64,000 nt of DNA. Origin: Cyclina sinensis. Its lineage: Eukaryota; Mollusca; Bivalvia; Venerida; Veneridae. Numbering within the stretch: position 1 is the stretch's first letter; the number at the start of each line of letters is the position of its first letter. The stretch lies in contig JAAONU010000019.1 in NCBI GenBank assembly GCA_012932295.1, positions 30,853,913 to 30,917,912 of the forward strand. Reading direction: 5' to 3'. The notes below the pieces were generated by a model. It ran no database searches, was not told where the DNA came from, and was given only the letters and a program-made list of their open reading frames with translations. Below are positions 22,701-37,700 of this stretch, piece after piece. A program made the position numbers and the translations under genes.

Positions 22701-25700
22701 TATCAGATGATTACTTTTTTGCATTTTGGTCCTCCACAAGAGTTGTTCAAGTCATGGCCCTAGTGTCCAATGGTGTCAATGTTTTATTCTGTATAAGAAA
22801 AAATCTTCTGTAAAACCATAAGGCCTTAAAGGTTAGAATTTTGGTATGTAGCATTGTCTAGTGCTTCGGATCAGTATCAAAATTTTCAAATCTGACTTAG
22901 AACACTGATGGCCTTCAGTTATTCTAAGGGCCAGATGTTCAAATCTGGTTCTAGTGTTCCAATGTTGGTACTATATTGGCTATAAGTGATAACCTTGACA
23001 GTTTCTGATAGAATAGTACTTACTAGATTCAGTTGTAAGGTAATTTACCTGCCTGCTTTAGGTGTTAACACAATTAAACGAATTGACTATATGTCATAAT
23101 GCCTGTGATAACCATAAAGAACACAGAGTTATGTTTTGTGAAAAGACTATTTATCTTTCTTTTTCAGAAAATCTTTTGAAAGACACCTACATCCAGAACT
23201 TGTATACCATAAAAAACTACCAGAATGTTTGGGGATTGAGCAGTGTGTTAAGAGTTGTCAACCCTGAAGGACTTGAGAAGTACCGTTGGTTAATGAACAA
23301 TATTACACCATCACTTCATCAATTACCATCATTTGAAGGCTACTCAGTAAGTTTTAAAATACAATAAAAGTTTGCGTAACTCACATCTCTACAGTAATAC
23401 AGAGACAGAATTATCTTTCTTTGATAAATTAATCATTAAATGCACTCTGGTCTTAATGAAGTGAATGACATATTCTAATGAGGCAAATTAAATCTTTTCC
23501 CACTAACAGGGTGTAGATATATCTGCCTTCACTAGACGTGTAGACTTTGATTATAAGTTCTAATTAAGTGTAAATGTTAGTGAAAAAAAAATTTGAATCA
23601 ATTTCCAAAATGTGGCCCACTTCAAATAATAGGTAACTTGTACAGTCTTGTAACATTCACTACTACCACATCAGTGACTTTCAGTTACGGCATTCCAGTA
23701 TACATGTACCTTGCGCTGAAGGTTTTATAGACCAAGTATGAACTAAATGATCCGTTGTTGTTTGCCTTGTGAATAATAATTTCAGTGGCTGTGTGTAGAA
23801 CTGATGACTAATCTCATTAATTAGGACCACTTATTTTAATCAGTTACAAATTCAAGAAACAAAATCTTTTAAATGTACCTCTTGTCAGCAGCCATCTTTT
23901 GTTACGAATATGTTAAGCTTTCAGACTTTCTTACAGGCTGAAGAGGTTTTTGTTGTATGATCATCTGAAGATACAGTTATTAGTAATTTTAATATTCTGT
24001 CTGTACTTAACATTGTACACTTTTTCTTAAGCCCTGTTTTATAGTTTGGTTGATTTGAATATAAATTTTACAGTTGGCTTTGTTGTATTTTGTAGAATCA
24101 AGTTATGGTGGCACTTATAGGACCATGTGTATTTGACGGCTCGTTTTATCCGAAAGTTCATAATGTTCAGGCTAGGTTGGAGTATCTTGTGGCTGGGCCT
24201 GATGTGGAGACGGTAAGTCATTTAATTTCTTATTTCCACATTTGGATTTTAATAGAACATAAATAGAAATTAATGTTTATATCTACAGCATGGTTTTAAG
24301 GTATATGTTAAACCTATTACATGAGTTTTGGAGTACATAAAGCATTTTTCACTGCTTTATACAAGTTGTAAATTGCAGTGTGCAAATCACATACCCACAT
24401 AAAATGAATTAAGTAATGAAAAGTTTTAACTGAAATATTTAATTGTTTTAGCAAAAACAGACTGTGAAATGATTGAATAAAATACTGCAGCATTTCTTAG
24501 TTTTTCAAGAGAGTTTTGTTTGAATAAAGATAAATATAATATCTTGTATAATGAGTGAGAAATTCATGAAGTTGTTGTTGTTATTGCTGCAGGGTATTTC
24601 AATATTCGTGAATAGTTTGATGAAGGAAATAGATGACATGTTTAACAGCGAGCATCACTTCCTGCTTGGGGTCAATGTCCCCTCAATGAGCCTCACCAAC
24701 CCCGACATTTGGATAAAACATTACTGGGAGCCAGAGAAAATACAGTCTGAAAAGGTGAGAAAAGGTTTGTTTGACAAATACATATTAACCACTGACACAT
24801 GCTGCTAACTGTAGCAAACATTTCTCAGGCTTATTTTGATGTATGGTATGTTTTAAATATTATAAACTTTATGATTTATATATCATTCAAGATGACCAAT
24901 TATTGGAATAAAAGACCACTGTAGACCACACCACTTCAACTCGATTACTGAACTTGACTCCAATCACTCCACTCTATTTCTGTCACTTCACCACACATTC
25001 CATTCCTCTTCCCTTCAATTACTTCACTCGACTCCAATCACTCCACTCTATTTAAATCACTTCACCACTCATTCTAATCCTCTTCTCTTCAGTTACTCCA
25101 CACAACTCCAGTCACTCCACTCAATTTTAGTCACTTCACCACTCATTCCATTCCTCTTCCCTTCAATTACTACTCTCAAGTCCAATAACTCCACACCATT
25201 TCAATCACTTCACCACTCATTCCATTCCACTTCCCATCAATTACTCCACTCAACTCCAGTCACTCCACTCTATTTCAATCACTTCACCACTCATTTCCTT
25301 CCTCTTTCAACTACTCCACTCAACTCCAGTCACTCCACTCCATTTCAATCACTTCACCACTCACTCCATTCCTCTTCCTTTCAATCACTCCACTCAACTC
25401 CAATCACTCCACTCCATTTCAATCACTCCACCACTTATTCCATTCCTCTTCCCTTCAATTACTCCACTCAACTCCAGTCACTCCAATCCATTTCAATCAC
25501 TTCATCTCTCATTCCAATACTCTTCCCTTCAATTACTCCAATCAATTCCAGTCAATCAATTCCAGTCAATCCACACTATTTAATCACCTAACCACTCATT
25601 CCATTCCTCATCCTTTCAATTACTCCACTCAACTCGAATCACTCCACTCCATTTCAATCACTCCACCACTCATTCCATTCCTCTTCCCCACTCACTCAAC

Positions 25701-28700
25701 TTTAATCACTCCACTCCATTTCAGTTACTTCACCACTCACTCCATTACTCTTCCCCACTCACTAAACTTTAATCACTACTCTACTTCAGTCACTCCACCC
25801 CACTCTACTTCAGTCACTCATCTTCAGCATAAATCAGTACAGTTCAGTTACTCCACTCCACATAAATCAATACACTTCAGTCACTCCATGGAACTTAAAT
25901 CAATACACTTCAGTCACTCCACTCCACTTAAATCAATACACTTCAGTCACATCACTCCACTTAAATCAATACACTTCAGTCACACCACTCCACTTATATC
26001 AATACACTTCAGTCAGTCCACTCCACTTAAATCAATACACTTCAGTCACTCCACTCCACTTAAATCAATACACTTCAGTCACATCACTCCACTTAAATCA
26101 ATACACTTCAGTCACACCACTCCACTTATATCAATACACTTCAGTCAGTCCACTCCACTTAAATCAATACACTTCAGTCACATCACTCCACTTAAATCAA
26201 TACACTTCAGTCACACCACTCCACTTATATCAATACACTTCAGTCACACCACTCCACTTAAATCAAAACACTTCAGTCACTCCACTCCACTTTTAATCAA
26301 TACACTTCAGTCACTCCACTCCACTCTAAATCAGTACACTTCAGTCACTCCACTCCACTTAAATCAATACACTTCAGTCACTCTACTCAACTGTTACCAT
26401 GGTAATTCATTGCATTTCACTGTTGCTGAGTTTTTTTTCTATTTGAGTTTATTTATCATCGGTACCGGTTGGCCATATGACTGACTACTACTACTACAGG
26501 GATAAGTTATTGTATGTTGTGGGGGATAGTGCAAGATACAGAAAGTATCCCATTTCAGAGACACCACTTGTTCTTTTGCATGCTCAGTATACAGCACTGA
26601 TACATGGGACCTCGGTTGAACATCTCACCTGAGAGACAATTCATTAATGTTAGTGGAGGATCCCTGGGTTACAAGTCCAGCACATTACCACTGGACCACT
26701 AGTTCACTCCCTGTTGCTGTGTAGTCAGCTATTTTCATTTAATACTTCTATAAATAAATGACCCTGTCCAAACTGTATGAGGAAAAAGTCAAGCAGGGTA
26801 AAAAGTTACAGAATACTTGAGACTGCCCCAAAAATACCTATTCTGTAATGATCCAACTTCAGGGCTTAGTAGAAATACCGAGTTAATATGTTTTGAAGCC
26901 CCCTAAGTTTTTGTCAAAGTAATCTTGCCTGCTATATAGTCTCTGACACCAAGTAGACTTCATTCTTTTGTATCTGTACTTTTTCAGGAAACATTTCTTC
27001 AAAAACTAAGTGATGCTGTGATTGGAAACAGATATATTTATGTTGAGGTAAGGGTTATTAGATGAAAATATAATCTTTAACATTTTCTTGTAGTATTGCA
27101 GAATGTTTACATTACATTTATCCATGTTCCACTAACCATAAATCTTACCTCTAAACAGAAAGTGACTGCTACATGTACAATGTTGTAAAGCACCTTCCAG
27201 TTCATAAGAATTTTTAGATCATTTGATTATAAATCTGTTTTCACAAATCTTCTCAACAAACCTTTTCAAAACATATCAGTTTTTTTAAGAATTGTGGTTT
27301 CTTTTACAAGTGACTGTTATGCATTTCAGGGGAAAAAATGCAGTAACTGTGCAATATCCTTGAAATGTAGGGGCTTTGCAGTCATTCTAAAGTGAAAACT
27401 AATCAGAATTACTAGTCATGATGTATTTATTGCTACAAAGCATTGCTGTGTGCATATTTTCCAGTGTATCTTCCTACTGAATCCTGCCTACCCCTCATAC
27501 ATAAAGGGAGAGAAACAGTATGGATTCAACTTTGTAGAGGTTGTTGATGAAATGAGAGAAGAAGGGTTAGAAGTTTATTATTAAATTAATTCATTTTTAA
27601 AATAGTTTTTGACATGTTTATCAGTGTAGAATAGAAAAGGTGTTAGTTTTATGCCAAACAAACAGTGAAATAAAGTTTTCTATCAAGTGTTATTATGTTT
27701 TATTTAATACAAAAGTAGACTCTTGGTGATCAAAGATCCTATAAGTAAAGATTAACATCAAGAACAACATTTTTTTCATACATGTACTTAGAATGTTGTT
27801 AACTTCTCTCTTTAATGACCACTTTTAACAGACAACATATTTTGAAAGTATTTTACCTAAAACTTGATATAACAGAGGGAAGATCTACAGAAGACGCAGA
27901 AAGGGAAAGTGAGTGCACTGCACTGTCATTGTGGTGACAGGTGTACTAGTGAAAGTGAGTGCACTGTACTGTCATTGTGGTGACAGGTGTACTAGTGAAA
28001 GTGAGTGCACTGTACTGTCATTGTGGTGACAGGTGTACTAGTGAAAGTGAGTGCACTGCACCGTCATTGTGGTGACAGGTGTACTAGTGAAAGTGAGTGC
28101 ACTGCACCGTCATTGTGGTGACAGGTGTACTAGTGAAAGTGAGTGCACTGCACCGTCATTGTGGGAACAGGTGTACTAGGGAAAGTGAGTGCACTGCACC
28201 GTCATTGTGGGAACAGGTGTACTAGGGAAAGTGAATGCACTGCACCGTCATTGTGGGAACAGGTGTACTAGGGAAAGTGAATGCACTGCACCGTCATTGT
28301 CGGAACAGGTGTACTAGGGAAAGTGAATGCACTGCACCGTCATTGTGGGAACAGGTGTACTTGGAAAAGTGAGTGCACTGCACCGTCATTGTGGGAACAG
28401 GTGTACTAGGGAAAGTGAGTGCACTGCACTGTCATTGTGGGGACAGGTGTACTAGGGAAAGTGAGTGCACTGCACTGTCATTGTGGGGACAGGTGTACTA
28501 GGGAAAGTGAGTGCACTGCACTGTCATTGTGGGGACAGGTGTACTAGGGAAAGTGAGTGCACTGCACTGTCATTGTGGGGACAGGTGTACTAGGGAAAGT
28601 GAGTGCACTACACTGTCATTGTGGGAACAGTTGTACTAGGGAAAGTGAGTGCACTGCACTGTCATTGTGGGAACAGGTGTACTAGGGAAAGTGAGTGCAC

Positions 28701-31700
28701 TGCACAGTCTTTGTGTGGACAGGTGTACTAGTGAAATGACACAGATTAACCATACACTCTTCATATTCAGTAATTTCGCTCACCTTGTTCCTTATCTTCT
28801 ACTTTGTCTATTTTGAGAGCTTGGGCAAAAGTGGACCAACTGCAGTTATGATGACACATACTTTGTCTGTTAGCTGTAGGTTTCTGTGCATTGGTATTTG
28901 CCCTTCCCATTTTAACTGTTAAAAGAAAGGAATTTCTTGTTACAATGTTTTAAAATTTTTGTCTTGTTTTGATCCCATACCTGTTATTCATGTATATTCA
29001 GATTCCATCCTTAATCAACCTATCATTTATGATTTCTGTGTTTCTCAGTTTTCTTTGATTGGGAAAGAGTATAGGACTTCAGGATGTTTTTAAACAACAT
29101 TTCCCAGAAATGAAGATAATGGGGTTTTAGACTTATTGCCAGTCTTACTTTGTGATTATGTAAAAAGGTAGAAAGGAAGGTGTAGCAACTGTATTTCTTA
29201 AAGAGAGTGCTGAAAGAAAACTGCCTGTCTATAAAACTGCCTGTCAAGAAAACTGCCTTGTCTATAAAACTGCCTGTCTAGAAAACTGCCTGTCTATAAA
29301 ACTGCCTGTCTAGAAAATTGCCTGTCTATAAAATTGCCTGTCTATAAAACTAAAATGCTGTATATGGGCAAAAACCTGAGCAAAATTTAACTCTGAATGA
29401 ATGTAAACATAGTATTAAAAGACTAAATTGTATAATTAAATGACTAAGTAAGTAAGTAAGTAAATTTCATTATTATGTCAGAAATACTTGACCCAGACTA
29501 ACAATAGTAGTATACATATAAATGTTTATCATCAGTTAATGGCTTTAACAATATGTTTGATATCAGATGGTATTGAGACAGTCCAAGCGGATGAACCATT
29601 TGCAGTTTGCAAGAGAAAATGGTTTTCTGTTCCACTTATTAATAGTGTTTTAGAGATAGTAATGAATGACACAGTGTTTAAGGTCTTGCCTTGTTTTCTT
29701 ATTGATTACATTGTACTTTGAACATGGAAAAACATGCTGTAAAACAAATGTCTTAATATTTGCAGCTGACGATTCAAATATGACTATTATAAGTTAATAA
29801 CTCAGAGTTATTCTGTATGTGTGTTAGCTGTGCGTGTTGAAATTCATTTATACTTTTTACTTTAAACACTTCATTCACATATCAGAATGGAAAATATTTT
29901 ATGATAATAGTTGGTTGCTATTACATTTGCGTTTTGACAGAAATAACAAACTAAAACATAAATAGAGCAAATGATCTAATAGCAAACCAAAGCAAACCTC
30001 ACAAACCATATGATTTTATCTTCAAAGATTTTCTAGTTTTGTGATCAGTCTAACCAATACAAAAGCTGAACAGATCAAAGCAAAGTCTATTTAGTTATTT
30101 ATATCTATTTATTCTTGCAAGATTGTCAAGCTTTTGTGAGTACCCTATGGCATCTCTGCATGAAGGTGTGTTCTTTGACAGACCACAGGCCGAGGCCTAT
30201 ATTTCCATATTCCAGACACAGCTGGATGATTTTGAGACAGCAGATGCATACGAAGCTGGTGAAGGTATGGTCTTTTTAATTCTGTGAGATATTATTTTTA
30301 ATGTTCTAATTGTCTTAACCATACCACAGACTGCAAACATAAAAACAAGAAATGTGACATAAAAGTTCAGAATAGAAGTTGGTGTTTCAGGAGGAAGTTG
30401 TAAAGTGATGTAACTGAGGACACGAACTGAAAAAAAAATGACATATACACCATTCTCTTCAAATAAGAGTATAGTAAAAATTGATGACCTAAATATAGCT
30501 CATCATTGAAATGAGTATTTTTTGTCAAATTTCCTTCCTTATTATTGTTACTATGGAATGTGTTGGAAGATTCTTCCTCATATAAAGTAAATTTTTCCTG
30601 AAAAGAAAATTCGTTTACCAAATTACAATGGCAAAATTTGTAACTTTGGTTTAAGTTTCAATTTCAGGAAAGTTTCGAATATATTCATTTGTTTAAACAG
30701 TATCCTTAAAGCTCTGTTCCGTTAATAATGTGTCAAGGTCATAACTGCTATATCAATATTAAAACAGGTGCACCACCGAGAAGCCCAGGACTAATGTCTC
30801 TGGGACAGGGCTCACAGGCACCACTGACCACCAGACAGTCACGAGCAGCTACTGCACAGAGTATGAATCGTAGATTTTCTGTGTCCCAGCAACAAGATGC
30901 GAATCAAGTTCAGCAACATGTACATAATCGACTGGAGCATGTTAAACCAAGAAAGGTGAAAATTGATGGGTTTAGATTTGGTGATGAGAGATCAACTGGA
31001 CCATTTGCATGGCAGATTACAACACCAATAAAGTAGGTCTTTAATCTTTATACAAACTCAGTAATGACAAAGTATTGAAAAAAACCTTTGACTTGAATAT
31101 CTTCCACCTTCTTTTCAACATCTATTAAAAAAAATGACCTGCCATTTATCAGCATGGAAAAAGTCTTTAGTATCGGTTATATTAAGTAAGATTTGCTTCT
31201 TTCAAGTTTTGACAACTTACAACTTAAATTGTTTTCAATATTTGATCTTTTTTATTTTATGAGTTTTCATGGCTCTACACATTGTTTACTTAAGATTTGA
31301 TCGAAAATTTGTATGTTTTCTTTATTTAGATACAAATAAGTTTATTCATCAAAACTTTTTCTCAACAGATCATTCTATCAGAAAAAGATGGCGAGTTACT
31401 GGAGAGATGTTGAACTGTTTGAAATCATCTACAGTGTAATAATTCTTGTACTTATGGACAGGTAACTTTTGCTGCTTTTTGGCTTGTCTGTTTTCGAAGA
31501 AAGAAGTTGTTCTGTTATGGTCACTGAGTCATCACAAAAACTTTAATGTAAAAATCTTCTTCTCTAAAACTGCTATACACAGAGCTTTGTAATTTGATGT
31601 GAGGCATCCTCTAGTAGAGCTCAACCAAGATTGTTCATATTATTTCTCTGGGGTCAAAATTAGCCCTACCCAAGGGGTCACTTGGTTTTGTAGGGAAAAA

Positions 31701-34700
31701 CTTCTAACACCATGAATACAGAAAAATATCTGTGGTTTTTCAATAATGCACTGGACTTATGTCAAGTGGTTGCATTTTTATTCCCAGAGCTACATCACAA
31801 ATATTCCTAAATGTACTTAATATATGATCATATGAAACTTGAGGTTGAGGATCCAAATATCAGTGCTTATTTCTGAGCCTGAAGAAGAACAAGAAGTGTT
31901 TCTAGAACACAGACATTTGACATTTTCTGTATAATGCTCTCTCCCTGTACTTTACAATACTGGGATTGGTTTGCTTTGATTTTATGGTGTACTCACTTAA
32001 CAGAGAGATAAAAATGAAAATGTTGGTCATTCATGTCTCTATAAATAATGATCTATATTTTATACAGGGAAGCATATGATGAGGAAATTCTTGTAGAAGC
32101 ATACAGAATGTTACACAGTACCTCAGGACAGTTACATCATCTCATGGAGTATAATAAGGGACTCCGGGCAGTAATACAAGCTGTCGCCAATGTAAGAAAT
32201 CTCCCATTTTTACCACTATTGTTTTTATCACACTAGAAAGTTCAAAAAGGGTACTTAGAAAACTTATTCTTTAATTTGTAGTGTTGTTGTTTTGTTTCCG
32301 TGTATCAAATTTCTTAATGTATTGAAGTTTTTCTGAAGTCCAAATTTTTTTCCTTTTAAAGTCTCATCTATGATAATCTACATATACATATGAATCGAAG
32401 TTTTATGAGCCAAAGTTACCTATGTACGAGTTAATATTCCAGTCATAAGAGATAAAAAATTTTGAAATTTACCAAATATTAATTGAAGTTTTAAAACCTG
32501 TAAAATCAGCTTTACACTGTTTTTTCACACCTATTAGACAGTGACTGTGAATCTACCTTTCTGAACTTATTTATTGTCGGTACCGGTTGCCCATATGACT
32601 GACGCCCCTTGAAGAGATTAGCTATTTTATGTTGTGGGGGTAGTGCAAGATACAGAGACACCCCTGGTTCTTGCATGCTCAGTGTATAGCACTGATTCAT
32701 GGGATCTCGGTTTAACGTCTCATCCGGAAGGCTATTAGTAATGATAGTGGAGGAACGGGGGATCAAACTCGGGACCCCTGGTTTACCAGTCCAGCACATT
32801 ACCACTGGACCACATCTGCTCCTAGTAACTGTGAGATTAAGCCTTCACCATGAATACCTGACCAGGTGACATGCATATCATAAACACAATAAACAGTTTG
32901 TCTCAATACTTGGCTATGGGTCCAGTTAAAATATTTATGTTAAGGTAAAAGTGAACTTGAACAACACTGCTTTTGTATTCATGAAAAGCTAGAATCTGCC
33001 ACAAAAAAATGTAAATGCTGTATGTGAGAAAAATTAAAAATGTACTCATGAATGTATATTTTTTGTTACTGTATTACCATTGATATGTTTGTGTTTTTAT
33101 GCATTTTTCATGAATATAATTGATAGTCTAAGAATAATGATTTGTTAATTTCATATTCAAGTGTTCAACTAGAATTATAATAATAATGTGTAAATGTTAA
33201 TAGAATTTAATGCTGTGTAAAAACAGAATTCAATATACAACTAAGATTGACGTCTGAAAAATATTGAGGTTCTATCAATATTTGAGAAAGTAATGCACAT
33301 GCGTGTCTCTTGTAAAATTGAATGCTATGACTTCTGGTTTGTCACAAACCATGCATGATTCAAAGTCTCAATGTATCAAAGTTTTTTTGACAGTACCTTG
33401 AACATCAAGTTACACTGTATATAAAGTTGGGTACTTATTATGTTTTGTGTTTATGTTTTACTGTAGAGTCCCTACTTGTTTCAAGCAATGTTTGAAAGAA
33501 TTTGATACACTGCAACCTTGGAAACATTTTCTGAAAATTTAACAAATAGGATATTATATGATTATTTCTTTTAGAAAAGAAGTTTTCTCTTTAAGATTAG
33601 TTTCCTTGTACTATGATTGGTTTAAGCCAATAGTATATTGTTTCGTATCAAATTAGGAGACATGATTTAAACAGAATCACAGTTATAACAGTATATTTCA
33701 TCATTGAATAAACCCATGTTTGTACTGTGTGTTACAGACTGCTGACTATCCAGTCATAAGGACATTACTACAGCAGTACAACGAAGCTGTGAAGAAACTG
33801 TTCCTAAGCCCACTGTAAGTTTTGCTAGACCTTTGAATAAAGGCCACCTGAGGGATAGATAAAAACTGTCTTGGTACCTATGTTGAGTGGGTTATTTGCT
33901 TTAATGTGTTAATACCCAGGGTGGAATTTATTCAGAGGTGACCATTTGCTAAATTTTGCCTGTATGGGCAAACTCTGAACTGAAGCTGTTTTCAAGTCAT
34001 TTTAAAAAATACAGTAAAACCCTTTAGTGCAGAAATAATTTTGAAGACATTTTTTAAACAGGAGAATGTTTTTAAGAGGTTGATTTATTGAGAACTTGTC
34101 TTTTTGTCAAAAAGAAAAACTTGTTTGAAATTTGAATACCAGGTTAGAAAGGAGTCAGGACCAGATGACAGTTGGAAAGTCTATCTGTGCCAAGGTGGAC
34201 GATATGATCTACTCACCAGATATGGAGTTTGCATCTGCTACACATTTACAGTTTGTAAGTACATGTATAATGGTACAGCGGTGGAGACCTAGTGATAGAA
34301 AATGTAATTACTATAACCCCACAATAGAATTTGAGGATGAACAGAGACTTGGTAAAGTAAACAAATGCTGAAAAATCTTGATTGGAAATTATCTGAACTA
34401 AGAGTCATGGATTCAGTCTTCATGATTTTACTGCCAGCCAGAAATTTATGAGAGACTTGTTAGTTTCATGGAGGAGAGGAGTGTAGTGCTTCATCCAGAC
34501 CGAATGATTTCTTCCTATCAGAGCATTCTAAGAATTTCTTACTTTAATCCAGAGCAAAATGTCCAGAGGACTCTTTGAAAATAGTGTTTGTATGATAGTT
34601 CCCTGTGAAAAAGTCCATTTGGTATGCCAAGTTTGACGTAGAACTGGAGGATAAATAGATGTTTCCTAGGAAGACTGTTTGAGAAAACTTCTTTCCAGTG

Positions 34701-37700
34701 TATATAGTGATATAGGCCTATTGAAGGATCTGAAACAGATATTAAAATGTGACATATCTTGTAAAACAAATGATGACATACCTTGTTCTTCTTTTTTTTA
34801 AACAGACACTTCGAGGCTTGAAGAACATAAACTTGTACCTGATTCCACTAATGATGGAACTGGCAGAAGACAGTCTGTCATTATGTCCAGAAATCACTGT
34901 AAGTTTTAACAGTTATACATGTACATGTACTTAGAATGGACATTCTAATTGGAACTTGATTTCTTGTTTGTGTGTTTAGGGGATTGGAAAGCAGCCATCT
35001 GTCAGGAGAGCACCTTCTGGTTAAGCCAAGCCACATATCACCTATTCTGGACTGATATTTGTTTATTGGTATTGTAAATCTGTTCTAGCATTTTGTCAGA
35101 CCTGTTTAACAATTGTGTCAATGATTCAACCAACTGAATCCCCCAAAATCCAGTTTTTCAGTTACTTCTAAAATTCTGTTGAATCTGTCAGGTTTGAAAA
35201 GAAAGACAGTACACAGTTTTAGAACACAAAATGCTGGTAAATGTATAGGTGCAGTCCCTCTTGATTTCAAAAAAGCTTTTGATTAAACTGGCTGTGAGAT
35301 TTTACACAGTTAAGATTATACTATACAGTCCAGTCATTCCTTGATGGCTCAAAGTCATCGGGGACCATGACATAAACTTTGAAAGTCATGAAATTCAAGC
35401 CATATGAAGGATACTTCAGTTTTCTCTCATGAGATGGTGAGAGTTACCACTTATATCATAACAGTAACAAATACAATGTATAATGACTTGACATAAAAAG
35501 AAAATACAAACACATCAATACACACTACAGTGAGGAAAAACATAACCAGCACAAATCAGCATCAGTAGATCTAGAAAAACGTAATTAAGTAGCCATTTGT
35601 AGTAAAACGTGTCATATCTCTCAAAGTATACTAGATTTGTACAACTCCATTCTTAGGCAGATACCACTCATGTCAAGTAATTACATTAAGAATTGTTCAA
35701 TATCTTATGAACATAATTTGAAGTGCAATCAATAAAAACTCAAAAATTAAAATTATCCTGATCGGTCGCGAAATAAACTGACCAGTGTATCAGTAAAGAA
35801 AATCAGCAGGTGTATCAATTATCAGGTAGCGGGCAGTTCAATATCACATCTAAATGGTGTAAATTGCCAAGTCAGGTCCTTACAAACACCTCTAGCCATG
35901 AAGAAATTTGAGCGACAATAGAATTAATAAAAAAATATAATGGGGAAAAAAATAGGACTAGAGCCATGAAAAAGCTATTATTATGAAATGTTAGTTGCCA
36001 CACTTTGAGTCATTTTATTTGTTGTTTTTAGGGGCTGTTTAGAACTATCGAAGACACGTTTCCCGAAGAGGACCCCAGACCTCCTACGAGATACAGGAAA
36101 AAGGCCCCAACATCATTCAAGGTATTGTAACCCACATGAACTCAGTATAACAGTCCGAATGTTTATAATTATCTAGTGCAATATACCAACTACATTATGT
36201 CTATTTACTGTATCAAGTAAGCCATAGTAAATTTCTCTGGCTTGACATTGTTCAGTACAACTGACTATTAAGTATCAATTGGGAGTAATGCTTTTTTCTG
36301 GTTAGGCATTGCTTACAGTAACTTAATGTTCAGCACTTTGATTCCGGCTAGGAAGTACTGAATTGATAAAACTGAGTGACAATATTTTCTCTTGATTAGC
36401 ACAAATCACTGTAATAGACTGTTGAGTGCTTTTATTCTGGTTTAGAAATACTTTAAATGTCAAACTCAAATAAATGATTTTCTCTGGCTAGGCATGAAGT
36501 ACTGTCACAGAGCTTTTATTCAAGCTTGGAAGTACTGTGTAAACCAAGCTCAGTAAGATGATTTTCTCTGGCTAGGCATGTTGTACTGTCACTGACTGTT
36601 CAGTGCTTTGATTCAGGCTAGGAAGTACTGTAGACACCGAGCTTAGTGAAATGATTTTCTCTGGGTAGGCACTGTGCACTGTAAGTAACTGTTCAGTGCT
36701 TTGATTCAGGCTAGGAAGTACTGTAGAAATCAGGCTGTGTGAAATGATTTTCTCTGGGTAGGCACTGTGCACTGTAAGTAACTGTTCAGTGCTTTGATTC
36801 AGGCTAGGAAGTACTGTGTAAACCAAGCTTAGTGAAATGATTTTCTCTTGGTAGGCACTGTGCACTGTAAGTAACTGTTCAGTGCTTTGATTCAGGCTAG
36901 GAAGTACTGTAGACACCAATCTTAGTGAAATGATTTTCTCTGGGTAGGCACTGTGCACTGTAAGTAACTGTTCAGTGCTTTGATTCAGGCTAGGAAGTAC
37001 TGTAGGCACCAAGCTAGTGAAATGATTTTCTCTGGGTAGGCACTGTAAGTAACTGTTCAGAGCTTTGATTCAGGCTAGGAAGTACTGTAGAAATCAGGCT
37101 GAGTGAAATGATTTTCTCTTGCTAGGCACTGTGCACTGTAAGTAACTGTTCAGTGCTTTGATTCAGGCTAGGAAGTATTGTAGACACCAAGCTTAGTGAA
37201 ATGATTTTCTCTGGGTAGGCACTGTACACTGTAAGTAACTGTTCAGTGCTTTGATTCAGGCTAGAAAGTACTGTAGGCACCAAGCTAGTGAAATGATTTT
37301 CTCTGGGTAGGCACTGTGCACTGTAAGTAACTGTTCAGAGCTTTGATTCAGGCTAGGAAGTACTGTAGGCACCAAGCTAGTGAAATGATTTTCTCTGGGT
37401 AGGCACTGTACACTGTAAGTAACTGTTCAGTGATTTGATTCAGGCTAGGAAGTACTGTAGGCACCAAGCTAGTGAAATGATTTTCTCTGGGTAGGCACTG
37501 TGCACTGTAAGTAACTGTTCAGAGCTTTGATTCAGGCTAGGAAGTACTGTAGAAATCAGGCTGAGTGAAATGATTTTCTCTTGCTAGGCACTGTGCACTG
37601 TAAGTAACTGTTCAGTGCTTTGATTCAGGCTAGGAAGTACTTTAGACACCAAGCTTAGTGAAATGTTTATACCCCCACCACAAAATGTGGGGGGGGGCTA

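Noticed and set aside
22517..22813. 98-codon frame
   Set aside because: It is exon 4 of the 1285-aa gene (22642-22688) read through into both flanking introns.
25888..26484. Open frame of 198 codons rich in SIHFSHTTPLK
   Set aside because: It is the 33-bp minisatellite read in one frame; the period is a multiple of three, so stops are avoided by chance. It lies in an intron.
34255..34560. Further coding-like sequence after exon 15 (ending DEQRLGKVNKC)
   Set aside because: The donor at 34255 is strong and exon 16 at 34806 joins in phase with a natural continuation; the extension ends soon in a stop.
36572..37012. Minus-strand frame of 146 codons with repeated STVLPSLNQSTEQLL
   Set aside because: By-product of the 92-93-bp minisatellite.
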